Shown here: piece by piece, positions 1 to 7,365 of the stretch
How the letters are laid out: every line of letters starts with the position of its first letter
Numbering within the stretch: position 1 is the first letter of the stretch
Assembly: GCA_902773135.1 (NCBI GenBank)
Contig: CACYDP010000133.1
Location: forward strand, 1-34,517
DNA from: an uncultured Ruminococcus sp.
GTDB lineage: Bacteria > Bacillota > Clostridia > Oscillospirales > Acutalibacteraceae
Reading direction: 5' to 3'
Length of the DNA stretch: 34,517 nt
Position numbers and translations under genes: made by a program
Notes under the pieces: generated by a model
Databases searched by the model: none
Told to the model about the DNA's origin: nothing
Seen by the model: only the letters and a program-made list of their open reading frames with translations

Positions 1-153
1 ACGCCAGTATGCCTGCATCTTTTTTCCTTGTTATCGAAAAATGACGCTTCAAAAATCTGTACGGTGCAGATATTAAACAGGCTCTAAAAGAATGATTATA
101 TACAAAAAGTAAAATAAATTATTAAAACAACAATTTGTAGATAAACTTTCATG

Positions 154-192
154 TATTATACAGAAGGTATTTAAAATACTTTTTGTATAATA
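154..192. promoter_or_regulatory. 39-bp AT-rich interrupted palindrome, possible operator
   Basis: Two nested arm pairs share one centre at base 173: TATTATACA (154-162) with TGTATAATA (184-192), and GTATTT (167-172) with AAATAC (174-179). The dyad ends directly at the -35 box of the consensus promoter at 193-221. It has no GC-rich stem or T-tract, so it does not look like a terminator. A regulator-binding role is inferred from symmetry and position. No known operator consensus was recognised. Confidence 0.4.
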
Positions 193-221
193 TTGACAAT
201 TAAAAAAATATATTGTATAAT
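193..221 (+). promoter_or_regulatory. Consensus sigma-A promoter upstream of ter operon (distal)
   Basis: TTGACA at 193-198, a 17-base spacer and TATAAT at 216-221 match the housekeeping consensus at every position. It lies about 180 bases before the rhomboid start and abuts the palindrome at 154-192. Its -10 box sits in TGTATAAT, a repeat of the palindrome arm exactly 30 bases downstream. Confidence 0.6.
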
Positions 222-318
222 CATTGAAATTTTAAATAATGGATGTTTAGTATCAAATCTGAGCAAATTTTGGCACAATAGACAGAATCGATATTTCGGT
301 CGATTGTTATAAATTAAA

Positions 319-347
319 TTGACATTTTACTGAAGATATAGTACAAT
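319..347 (+). promoter_or_regulatory. Sigma-A promoter for rhomboid-ter operon (proximal)
   Basis: TTGACA at 319-324, a 17-base spacer and TACAAT at 342-347 form a near-consensus promoter. Transcription should begin near 354, leaving a short leader to the ATG at 401. Together with the promoter at 193-221 this gives tandem promoters for the operon. The rest of bases 1-400 is AT-rich and holds no gene I can support. Confidence 0.65.
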
Positions 348-400
348 ACTATTATAAAAATTATATGTTTTTTATTTAATTGATGTGAGGATTTGAACAT

Positions 401-988
401 ATGAAAATAGGTAAATTTAAAATTACATTAAATTCTCCTGTTATATTGGGATTTACGGCTCTATGTTTTATCGCTTTTCTGATCAATATGATCACCGCAG
501 GGACGGCAAACAAAGTCCTGTTTAGCTGTTACAGAGCATCACTTTTGAATCCGCTGACTTATGTACGGTTTTTCGGGCATGCCATAGGTCATGCAAGTTG
601 GGCACATCTCAGCGGAAATATTACAATGATACTGGTCATAGGACCTTTGCTGGAAGAAAAGTACGGCAGTAAAAATATTCTGTTTATCATTATTGCCACA
701 GCGTTTTTTTCGGGAATTGCCAATTTTATCTTTTTCCCAAAAGTGGGGATCATTGGGGCCAGCGGTGTTGTGTTTGCGATGATTCTGTTAGCATCTTTTG
801 CAAGTGTCAAAAACGGCGAAATACCTGTTACGCTTATTTTGGTTGCGTTTTTCTATATAGGAGGTCAAATATACGAAGGATTGTTTAGTAATGATAATAT
901 ATCTCATTTTTCCCATATTATAGGAGGGCTTGTAGGAGCAGCTTCCGGGTTTATGCTTAATGGAATTACAGAACATAGAAATAATTAA
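401..988 (+). CDS. Rhomboid family intramembrane serine protease
   Basis: A 195-aa polytopic membrane protein with the rhomboid hallmarks: H69-x3-N73 in an early helix, the catalytic serine S121 in a GASG motif, and H172 in an HxxGxxxG helix that would complete the Ser-His dyad. Rhomboids cut transmembrane substrates within the membrane. The length is that of a minimal six-helix core with no cytosolic extension. The ATG follows a GTGAGGA ribosome site. It is the first gene behind two promoters, and the YceG-like gene starts 34 bases after it with no terminator between, so it is probably co-transcribed with the ter genes. A functional link to Ter is inferred from position only, and the substrate is unknown. 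Confidence 0.85.
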   Translation: MKIGKFKITLNSPVILGFTALCFIAFLINMITAGTANKVLFSCYRASLLNPLTYVRFFGHAIGHASWAHLSGNITMILVIGPLLEEKYGSKNILFIIIATAFFSGIANFIFFPKVGIIGASGVVFAMILLASFASVKNGEIPVTLILVAFFYIGGQIYEGLFSNDNISHFSHIIGGLVGAASGFMLNGITEHRNN

Positions 989-1022
989 TACGACTTTGTG
1001 AAATTGTGAAAGGGGATTTGTT

Positions 1023-3311
1023 TTGGAGCATATTGCAATACAGTGTCTTGATGATTTTTTTAAAGAGCTTAAAAACCGCCCCTCACAGGGAATTTATTTT
1101 TATAGAATTAACAGTTGCAGCAGCAGGATTTTGGATTTTATCAAAAAATATTATGATGCTGCAAGAAAATCGGGTGTGATTATAGAGGGGAGGATTCCTA
1201 ATCCCGATAACAATCATTTATCATTTTATAATGAAATGATGGGAAATACCTTTCGTGTGGATAAAAATTTTATTGTGCAAAGTCTTGGCAAATGGCTTCC
1301 CAGAATGAACGTTTACCAGAAAAATGCTGTTTCGGGTGCAGTTTATGATGTACTTGACAGTATGAAAAAAGAAGGTAAAAATGAGAATATGCTGAAAAAT
1401 GCATATATCAAATTTATGTGTTGGCTTTATTATAAATTTGAAAGAATTGTGAGCCGACTCGGAGATGATAATGTACCGAAAATTTTGTATGAGGGATATA
1501 TCAGCAATTATGAACTGCTTCTGATCAGAGTACTGGCGAAAGCCGGCTGTGATGTTGTGCTTTTGCAGTACAAAGGGGATGCGGAATATAGAAAACTTGA
1601 TCCGGATTCCTCTTTCTCTGATGAATTGGTGATGCCCGATACAGAAAATTTCCCGGTGGATTTTTCTCTTCAAAAGCTCAGAGAGGATATGAAAATGGAA
1701 CAACAAATCAGTAGATTGTACGGTGCGGCACCAAAGTATATGGCGTGTACAAATGCATGGATCAAAGGCAGCGGACTTTCTGATTTTAAAGTACCTGTGT
1801 ATGAACGGGGCAGTGACCCGACACTCTACTATAACTGCTATTGCAGAATCAATGGAGTGGAAGATAAAATTACATATATTAACGAGCTGTATCAGTTTCA
1901 GTTGGGACTGGAAAGTTCCAAAAGAAATTTTGTTATTGCCGAAAACAGAATACCGCCGCCGACAGTAGATGAAATTAACACTGTCAGAAAACAAAATTAT
2001 AACTCTGTGGAAAATCTGATAGCCGGTATGATACCGAATTTTTCATTCATCAGAGATTTGGGACTGCAAAGCATCGTGAAAAAGACTTTTACGGATATTA
2101 TGCTAAAGCTTGCTTCACAGCCAAATGAAAATATCAGCAGACTTTCCGGTAAAGCGGTCTATCTGATATGTTGGCTGAAAAGATATTATGAGAAACTTTT
2201 CGGGAATTTTAAAATGCCCGAAATTGCCTGCTTTATTTATCTTGGAGGCTGTAAAAACGAAAACGAAGCATTGCTGATGAGATTTTTGGCGAGGCTTCCC
2301 ATTGATGTTCTGATACTTGTTCCCGACAGAAATATGCACTGCTGTCTGAATGATGAACTTCTGTATGAACTGACATATGAAACTTCTATGAGCATTGAAA
2401 AATATCCTACTGAAAATACGGCTTTGAGTATGGGTACGGTAGCCTATCATGCCGAAAGAGAGCTTGATACCATTATGTATCAGGATACAGGTATATACAG
2501 GGATCAGCAGTACGGTCAGGCAAATACTGTGATGCTGAAAACAATGTATGAAGAAGTGGAACAGCTGTGGAATACCGAGTTGAAATATCGTCCGAATTTC
2601 AGCACAGAAGGCGGACGTGTTACCATACCTGTTGTATGTGCAAAAATATGCGGTGTAAAGGATAATGATCTTGCTGCTTATTGGGCAGGTGTTAAAAAAC
2701 TGCTCGGCAATCAGACCATATTGATCAACAGATTCCCTTGTATCGCTCCCGGTACTCCCAATCCTGTCAAAGCATATACCAATCAGTTTATCAGCAACGG
2801 AAAACTCAGAAAAGATGTTGTCAAAAATCATCAGTGCTATCAGTTCGGTTATCTCAGAAATGAGGTGCAGGAACATATGTTGGATAAACTCCAGATGCTT
2901 ATTAACGGTAAGTTTATCAGGGGTACGTTTGAAACAGGGGTTGAACATACTATCATAGCAACCATTCTGAATCTTGACAAAAACCTTGTCAGAATGATAC
3001 AGCAGTTTGATTTTACCAAAATCAATCCTAAGATTGTGTGTCTTTCACTTACAGAGCAGAGTATGTCGTTGGAAGATACCATTATATTTACATTTTTAGG
3101 GCTTTGCGGGTTTGACCTTGCGGTGTTTGTACCTACGGGCTATCAGACAATCGAAAGGTTTTATAATCCCGATAAATCTATCTTTCAGGAACATCAGACA
3201 GGCGGTTATATGTATGATCTGAATGTTCCCGATTTCCGAAAGATAAGCGATAAACCAAAAAAAAGCAATCACCCGTCATGGCGTGAAAAATTATTCAGAA
3301 GGGGAAATTAA
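1023..3311 (+). CDS. yceG: YceG-like protein of the Ter 'biosynthetic module'
   Basis: A 762-aa protein I recognise as the YceG-like family that sits beside telA and terD in Firmicutes stress operons. It is unrelated to the lytic transglycosylase MltG, also called YceG. Its biochemical activity is not established. By eye it holds three copies of one unit, each ending in a hydrophobic strand-like core with LA..G.DV.LL: about residues 163-184, 415-435 and 686-707. The units differ after the core, the first having LLQY and the other two VP. The TTG start at 1023 follows AGGGGAT. It ends two bases before telA, so the two are surely one transcription unit. No signal peptide or membrane helix is apparent, suggesting a cytosolic protein. 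Confidence 0.8.
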   Translation: MEHIAIQCLDDFFKELKNRPSQGIYFYRINSCSSRILDFIKKYYDAARKSGVIIEGRIPNPDNNHLSFYNEMMGNTFRVDKNFIVQSLGKWLPRMNVYQKNAVSGAVYDVLDSMKKEGKNENMLKNAYIKFMCWLYYKFERIVSRLGDDNVPKILYEGYISNYELLLIRVLAKAGCDVVLLQYKGDAEYRKLDPDSSFSDELVMPDTENFPVDFSLQKLREDMKMEQQISRLYGAAPKYMACTNAWIKGSGLSDFKVPVYERGSDPTLYYNCYCRINGVEDKITYINELYQFQLGLESSKRNFVIAENRIPPPTVDEINTVRKQNYNSVENLIAGMIPNFSFIRDLGLQSIVKKTFTDIMLKLASQPNENISRLSGKAVYLICWLKRYYEKLFGNFKMPEIACFIYLGGCKNENEALLMRFLARLPIDVLILVPDRNMHCCLNDELLYELTYETSMSIEKYPTENTALSMGTVAYHAERELDTIMYQDTGIYRDQQYGQANTVMLKTMYEEVEQLWNTELKYRPNFSTEGGRVTIPVVCAKICGVKDNDLAAYWAGVKKLLGNQTILINRFPCIAPGTPNPVKAYTNQFISNGKLRKDVVKNHQCYQFGYLRNEVQEHMLDKLQMLINGKFIRGTFETGVEHTIIATILNLDKNLVRMIQQFDFTKINPKIVCLSLTEQSMSLEDTIIFTFLGLCGFDLAVFVPTGYQTIERFYNPDKSIFQEHQTGGYMYDLNVPDFRKISDKPKKSNHPSWREKLFRRGN

Positions 3312-3313
3312 TT

Positions 3314-4489
3314 ATGGCGTTGGATTTTAGCAAAGTAAATACACAGGCTAATCAGCAGCCCACAGCAACAATGGAAAAAGTAGGAACTCCCGAAAATCCG
3401 ATCGTAGAACCCGTCCAGCAGTATGACATCGTGGCAGACAGACAGCAGATGAACAAGGAACTGGTTAATTCTGCCGAAGTAGATGCACTTGTCAGCAAAA
3501 TCGAAGTAAACAATATGGAAAGTATTGTTACTTTTGGCGGCGAAGTGGCCGATGAAATTTCAAAGGCATCGGACGTGGTACTCAACAGTATGAACCTCGC
3601 ACAGCTCGAACAGACAAGCACAATGCTGAAACAACTTTCGAGTATTATGTCAAAGTTTGATATTGATGAAATCAAAGACGAACCAAAAGGTCTGAGCAAG
3701 TGGTTCAGCAATGCAAAAAAACAGCTTGACAAAATATTGGCAAAATATCACACAATGGGTGATGAGGTAGATAAGATTTACGTTGAACTCAGAAAATATG
3801 AAGAGGAAATTAAGGTTTCCAACAGAAATCTGGAAACAATGTTTGAAGCAAACGTTAATTATTATCACGAATTGGTAAAATACATCCTTGCAGGTGAACA
3901 AGGCTGTAAGGAGATCGAAGAATACATTGCCAAAAGACAGGCAGATATGGACGCAACAGGCGATAACTCTATTCAGTTTGAAATACAGTCTTGCCAGCAG
4001 GCACTTGCAATGCTTGAACAGAGAACACAGGACCTCAGAACAGCCGAAAACGTGGCAATGCAGTCTGTTCCTATGATTAAAACCATAGAATACAGCAATA
4101 TGAACCTTGTAAGAAAAATTAACTCTGCGTTCATTATTACGCTCCCTGTATTCAAACAGGCTCTTGCTCAGGCAATTATGCTGAAAAGACAGCGTGTACA
4201 GGCAGAGGCTATGCAGGCACTTGATGAAAAGACCAATGAAATGCTCATCAAGAATGCCCGCAATACAGCTGAACAGGCTAAAATGACAGCAAGACTTGCT
4301 TCGGGAAGCTCCATCAAGATAGAAACACTGGAAACCACCTGGAGAACCATTATGGACGGTATTAATGAAACTCAGCGGATTCAGCAGGATGCTCATAATC
4401 AGAGAGTGCAGGATCAGGTGAAGCTTCAGAATATCAAAGATGAGTTCAACAAGGTTTACAATATGCCCACCAATCCCAAAAAATATTAA
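3314..4489 (+). CDS. telA: Toxic anion resistance protein, TelA family
   Basis: A 391-aa soluble, strongly helical protein of the TelA/KlaA family (Pfam TelA), of normal family length. Long charged stretches in the middle and C-terminal parts are predicted coiled coil. Family members confer tolerance to tellurite and other insults, and some link to cell-envelope stress; the mechanism is unknown. The N-terminal 40 residues are Gln- and Pro-rich and probably disordered. The ATG at 3314 lies eight bases after AAGGGGA, which overlaps the end of yceG. TerD genes follow 18 bases downstream behind an AGGAGG site. The order yceG-telA-terD supports one stress-response operon. Confidence 0.9.
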   Translation: MALDFSKVNTQANQQPTATMEKVGTPENPIVEPVQQYDIVADRQQMNKELVNSAEVDALVSKIEVNNMESIVTFGGEVADEISKASDVVLNSMNLAQLEQTSTMLKQLSSIMSKFDIDEIKDEPKGLSKWFSNAKKQLDKILAKYHTMGDEVDKIYVELRKYEEEIKVSNRNLETMFEANVNYYHELVKYILAGEQGCKEIEEYIAKRQADMDATGDNSIQFEIQSCQQALAMLEQRTQDLRTAENVAMQSVPMIKTIEYSNMNLVRKINSAFIITLPVFKQALAQAIMLKRQRVQAEAMQALDEKTNEMLIKNARNTAEQAKMTARLASGSSIKIETLETTWRTIMDGINETQRIQQDAHNQRVQDQVKLQNIKDEFNKVYNMPTNPKKY

Positions 4490-4507
4490 TGTCAGGAGGA
4501 CAAAACA

Positions 4508-5089
4508 ATGCCAATTAATCTTTCAAAAGGACAAAAAGTAGATCTTACCAAAGGTAATCCCGGGCTGAAAAGTATTATGGTAGGTCTGGGCTGGGACGTT
4601 AACCAGTTCGATACCGGCAACGACTTTGACCTTGATGCATCGGCGTTTATGCTCGGCGAAAACGGCAAATGCCCCACGGAAAAAGAATTCATTTTTTACG
4701 GAAATCTTCAGCACGCTTCGGAATCTGTTCAGCATATGGGCGATAACCTTACAGGTGAAGGCGAAGGCGATGATGAACAGATTATGGTTGATCTTACCAA
4801 GATACCGGCTAATATTCAGAGAGTGGCTTTTACTGTAACCATTTATGATGCCGATGTAAGACGCCAGAATTTCGGACAGGTCAGCAATGCCTATATCCGT
4901 ATTGTGGATAATGTGACAGGTACAGAGATTATCCACTATGACCTCGGCGAAGATTTCTCCATAGAAACAGCCGTTGTAGTAGGCGAAATTTACAGACATA
5001 ACGGAGAATGGAAATTCAATGCAATCGGCAGCGGCTATCAGGGCGGTCTTGCGGCTCTCTGCGGCAGCTATGGAATTGTTGTGGCTTGA
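4508..5089 (+). CDS. terD: TerD family Ca2+-binding stress protein (copy 1)
   Basis: A 193-aa single-domain TerD protein. The family fold is a beta sandwich that binds Ca2+ through acidic loops; here the GWD...FDLDAS motif near residues 28-47 and the acidic GEGEGDDEQ stretch near 82-90 are intact. TerD proteins are cytosolic or membrane-associated stress proteins needed for tellurite, phage or oxidant tolerance in other bacteria. The start follows CAGGAGG. By hand comparison it is about 73% identical to the next gene, of identical length, showing a tandem duplication. Confidence 0.93.
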   Translation: MPINLSKGQKVDLTKGNPGLKSIMVGLGWDVNQFDTGNDFDLDASAFMLGENGKCPTEKEFIFYGNLQHASESVQHMGDNLTGEGEGDDEQIMVDLTKIPANIQRVAFTVTIYDADVRRQNFGQVSNAYIRIVDNVTGTEIIHYDLGEDFSIETAVVVGEIYRHNGEWKFNAIGSGYQGGLAALCGSYGIVVA

Positions 5090-5105
5090 CAGGAGGTAAT
5101 TAGAT

Positions 5106-5687
5106 ATGCCAATTAATCTTTCAAAAGGACAAAAAGTAAGTCTTACAAAGGATAATCCGGGTCTGAGAAATATCACGGTCGGTCTTGGCTGGGATATTAA
5201 TATTTATGATACGGGCGGAGCGTTTGATCTCGATACCGCAGCTTTTATGCTTGACGGTTCGGGAAAATGCCCCAGTGAAAAGGAATTTGTGTTTTATGGT
5301 AATTTGATGCATCCCTCGGCATCCGTTCAGCATATGGGTGACAACCGCACCGGCGAGGGTGAGGGCGATGATGAACAGATACACATTGATCTGGGAGCTG
5401 TTCCTCAGGATATAGAAAAAATTGCCTTTACGGTAACTATCTATGATGCGGAAGCAAGAAAACAAAACTTCGGACAGGTCAGCAATGCTTATATCCGTAT
5501 CATTGATGAAAGTACTTCTGCCGAACTGATTCGTTATGACCTGTGCGAAGACTTCTCCATAGAAACAGCCGTTGTGGTAGGCGAACTGTACAAATCAGGT
5601 TCTGAATGGAAATTTAATGCGATCGGCAGCGGTTTTCAGGGAGGATTGGCGGCACTTTGCGGTAATTACGGAATCAGTGCCCAATAA
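5106..5687 (+). CDS. terD: TerD family Ca2+-binding stress protein (copy 2)
   Basis: A second 193-aa TerD, starting 16 bases after copy 1 behind its own CAGGAGG site and sharing the same first eleven residues. Calcium-loop acids are kept ([16 protein letters not shown]), although DAS of copy 1 has become DTA here. It probably acts alongside copy 1, perhaps as a mixed complex, which is inference. The duplication appears fairly old given the roughly 52 differences counted by eye, spread along the protein. Confidence 0.93.
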   Translation: MPINLSKGQKVSLTKDNPGLRNITVGLGWDINIYDTGGAFDLDTAAFMLDGSGKCPSEKEFVFYGNLMHPSASVQHMGDNRTGEGEGDDEQIHIDLGAVPQDIEKIAFTVTIYDAEARKQNFGQVSNAYIRIIDESTSAELIRYDLCEDFSIETAVVVGELYKSGSEWKFNAIGSGFQGGLAALCGNYGISAQ

Positions 5688-5800
5688 GATTTAAAATTAT
5701 GAAAGGAAAAGCTACCCATAAACAGACCTGTCTTTGAGGGTAAAGGTTGATACGATCATATGCAGATAGGTGCGGTTTGTATTGTGTAGCAGAATGAAAA
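5688..5800 (+). other. 113-base leader before third terD, without a clear SD
   Basis: This is the only long gap inside an otherwise tightly packed operon. The eleven bases before the ATG at 5801 read AGCAGAATGAA with no GGAGG-like match, unlike every other gene in the operon. A weak ACCC/GGGT pairing (around 5714-5741) flanks a 12-codon reading frame beginning near 5700. I compared it by memory with the yybP-ykoY manganese element and see no match. Its function is unknown. Confidence 0.3.
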
Positions 5801-6394
5801 ATGTCGGTTAGTCTTCAAAAAGGACAAAAAGTAAGTCTGACAAAAGAAAACGCCGGTATCTCGAAGGTTATCGTTGCTCTTGGTTGGGATGAAGCGAAAA
5901 AAGGTCTTTTGAAAGGTCTTTTCTCCCAGAAAACAGAAGATATAGACTGCGATGCATCGGCTTTTCTTCTTCGTGACGGTCATCTTGTTGAAAAAAAGGA
6001 TATTGTTTATTTTGGTAATCTTACTCATGAGTCCGGCACGGTATGCCATATGGGAGATAATCTCACGGGTGCAGGTTCAGGTGATGATGAACAAATCGTG
6101 ATTGATCTTCAAAAAGTACCGTCCATCTATGATAGAATTGTGATAGTGGTTAATATCTACCAAGCACAAAGAAGAGGTCAGCATTTTGGTATGGTGCAGA
6201 ATGCCTTTATCAGAATTGTTGACGGACGAAATAACAACGAAATGTTCCGGTATAATCTTACTGATAACTATTCAGGAATGACAGCACTGATCTTCGGAGA
6301 GGTATACAGAAATGGCGATGAATGGAAGTTTAATCCTATTGGTCAAGGTACTACCGACCGCAGTATTACGGAATTGTCAAAAAGATATACTTGA
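5801..6394 (+). CDS. terD: TerD family stress protein (copy 3, divergent)
   Basis: A 197-aa TerD paralogue that differs clearly from the two tandem copies upstream. The first loop is expanded (GWDEAKKGLLKGLF then DIDCDAS), while the second acidic loop (GDNLTGAGSGDDEQ) and the ligand aspartates are kept. It therefore probably still binds Ca2+, perhaps with different affinity or partners. The [15 protein letters not shown] start confirms the N-terminus, because all three copies share the SLxKGQKV pattern. The upstream ribosome site is poor (see the 5688-5800 entry). The next gene follows 15 bases later. Confidence 0.9.
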   Translation: MSVSLQKGQKVSLTKENAGISKVIVALGWDEAKKGLLKGLFSQKTEDIDCDASAFLLRDGHLVEKKDIVYFGNLTHESGTVCHMGDNLTGAGSGDDEQIVIDLQKVPSIYDRIVIVVNIYQAQRRGQHFGMVQNAFIRIVDGRNNNEMFRYNLTDNYSGMTALIFGEVYRNGDEWKFNPIGQGTTDRSITELSKRYT

Positions 6395-6409
6395 TAGGAG
6401 AAATTATTA

Positions 6410-6721
6410 ATGTCAAGAACCATGTTTCAGCTTGGCTGTGCGAATTCGCAGGCTGCCAATAGTATGATTTGCTCCATATTGACCTCAAACGGTTATCGAT
6501 ATATTCTCAAGAATAATGAATATATATGGAAAAGAGGCGGATTCTGGACAGCAGGGAAGTATATCAAAATAGAATTTGCCAATCCGAATACGATTGTCGT
6601 ATCAGCGTGGATCAAGCCTTTTGGTTTTGGTGAGATGCAGATTGACAACAGTTTTGTAGGTGTGGTGCCGAAACAGCAGCTGAAATCTGTACTCGATCAA
6701 CTTGTTTATAATGTAAGATAA
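6410..6721 (+). CDS. Uncharacterised 103-aa protein in ter operon
   Basis: A small protein with no signal peptide or membrane helix. The pattern of NGE-like, tryptophan-rich and alternating hydrophobic stretches (KNNEYIWKRGG, WTAGKYIKIEF, VVSAWI) and a closing FVGVVPKQQLKSVL segment suggests a compact beta-sheet domain with a C-terminal helix. I have seen similar endings in Firmicutes zinc-ribbon or SHOCT-associated proteins, but I cannot name a family. It has a good ribosome site (ATAGGAGAAA) and lies between terD copy 3 and the SHOCT-like gene, so it is co-expressed with the stress system. Confidence 0.75.
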   Translation: MSRTMFQLGCANSQAANSMICSILTSNGYRYILKNNEYIWKRGGFWTAGKYIKIEFANPNTIVVSAWIKPFGFGEMQIDNSFVGVVPKQQLKSVLDQLVYNVR

Positions 6722-6745
6722 TAAGAATTTGCGGAGGTATTCACT

Positions 6746-7309
6746 ATGGATTTGTTTGAAAAAGCGAGCAAAGCTGTTCAGAATGTCGGCGAAAATGTCG
6801 TAAACTCGGCTAAAAGCGTGGGTAATACTATTTTCAGTACATTACCTGAGCAAAAAGATCTTGCAGGACTTAAAATTCAGCTCAATACAGTTACGAACAG
6901 TCTGGAAGCTTATTATGCTCAGATCGGCAGAAGATATATGGAATATATCAAAGAATACAGAACCGAAGCGTTTGATGTAAACGATATTCTGAATGAGATG
7001 AGCGAAAAGCTGAAAACAAAGGCAGAACTCGAATCAGAAATCGAAGAAAAAGAACTCGAAATCAAAAATGCCGTGCTTAACCGTGAAAAACAGAAAGCTC
7101 AGGAAGAGTTTGACAGATGTAAGGCAAAACTCGAAAATGCTCTCACAATGGATATTATCACTGTTGATGAGTATCAAGAGAAGTTGGCAAAGGCACAGAA
7201 AAAACTCGACAATTTTGATATTCTTCGTAAAATTGAACTCCAGTATAAAATGCAGATTATCACCAAACAGGAGTATGAAGAAAAAATCAAAAATGTTTTG
7301 GGCGAATAA
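6746..7309 (+). CDS. Coiled-coil protein with two SHOCT-like units
   Basis: A 187-aa soluble protein. The N-terminal 30 residues look amphipathic (KASKAVQNVGENVVNSAKSV), followed by a long charged coiled coil (about 75-125). Two C-terminal SHOCT-like helical hairpins follow, each with the pattern 'hydrophobic..G/D-I-I-T..EY..K': DIITVDEYQEKLAK near 136-149 and QIITKQEYEEKIKN near 171-184. SHOCT modules are short oligomerisation or tethering elements. The amphipathic start could bind membranes, as in PspA-like stress proteins, but that is inference. The ATG follows CGGAGG. It is the last gene of the ter operon, just before the terminator at 7319. Confidence 0.75.
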   Translation: MDLFEKASKAVQNVGENVVNSAKSVGNTIFSTLPEQKDLAGLKIQLNTVTNSLEAYYAQIGRRYMEYIKEYRTEAFDVNDILNEMSEKLKTKAELESEIEEKELEIKNAVLNREKQKAQEEFDRCKAKLENALTMDIITVDEYQEKLAKAQKKLDNFDILRKIELQYKMQIITKQEYEEKIKNVLGE

Positions 7310-7318
7310 ATCGATAAA

Positions 7319-7365
7319 AACAACAGACAGCGTGCAGCTCTTTGTACGGTGTCTGTTGTTTTGTA
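7319..7365. terminator. Bidirectional terminator between ter and PRTase operons
   Basis: Arms AACAACAGACA (7319-7329) and TGTCTGTTGTT (7350-7360) pair over 11 bp, with an inner CGTGCA/TGTACG pairing. T-rich sequence follows on the plus strand and a T5 run follows on the minus strand. It lies exactly between two converging genes, whose stop codons are about 55 bases apart. Confidence 0.88.

Noticed and set aside
1221..2948. Long minus-strand reading frames opposite the YceG-like gene
   Set aside because: They are antisense shadows of a confidently recognised gene, have Cys/Phe/Ile-rich composition and no ribosome sites.
3650..4396. 248-codon minus-strand frame opposite telA
   Set aside because: No family resemblance, composition typical of antisense reading, and it overlaps telA completely.
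5688..5800. yybP-ykoY manganese riboswitch in the leader before the third terD
   Set aside because: The expected conserved loops and GC-rich helices could not be found. Only weak pairing is present.
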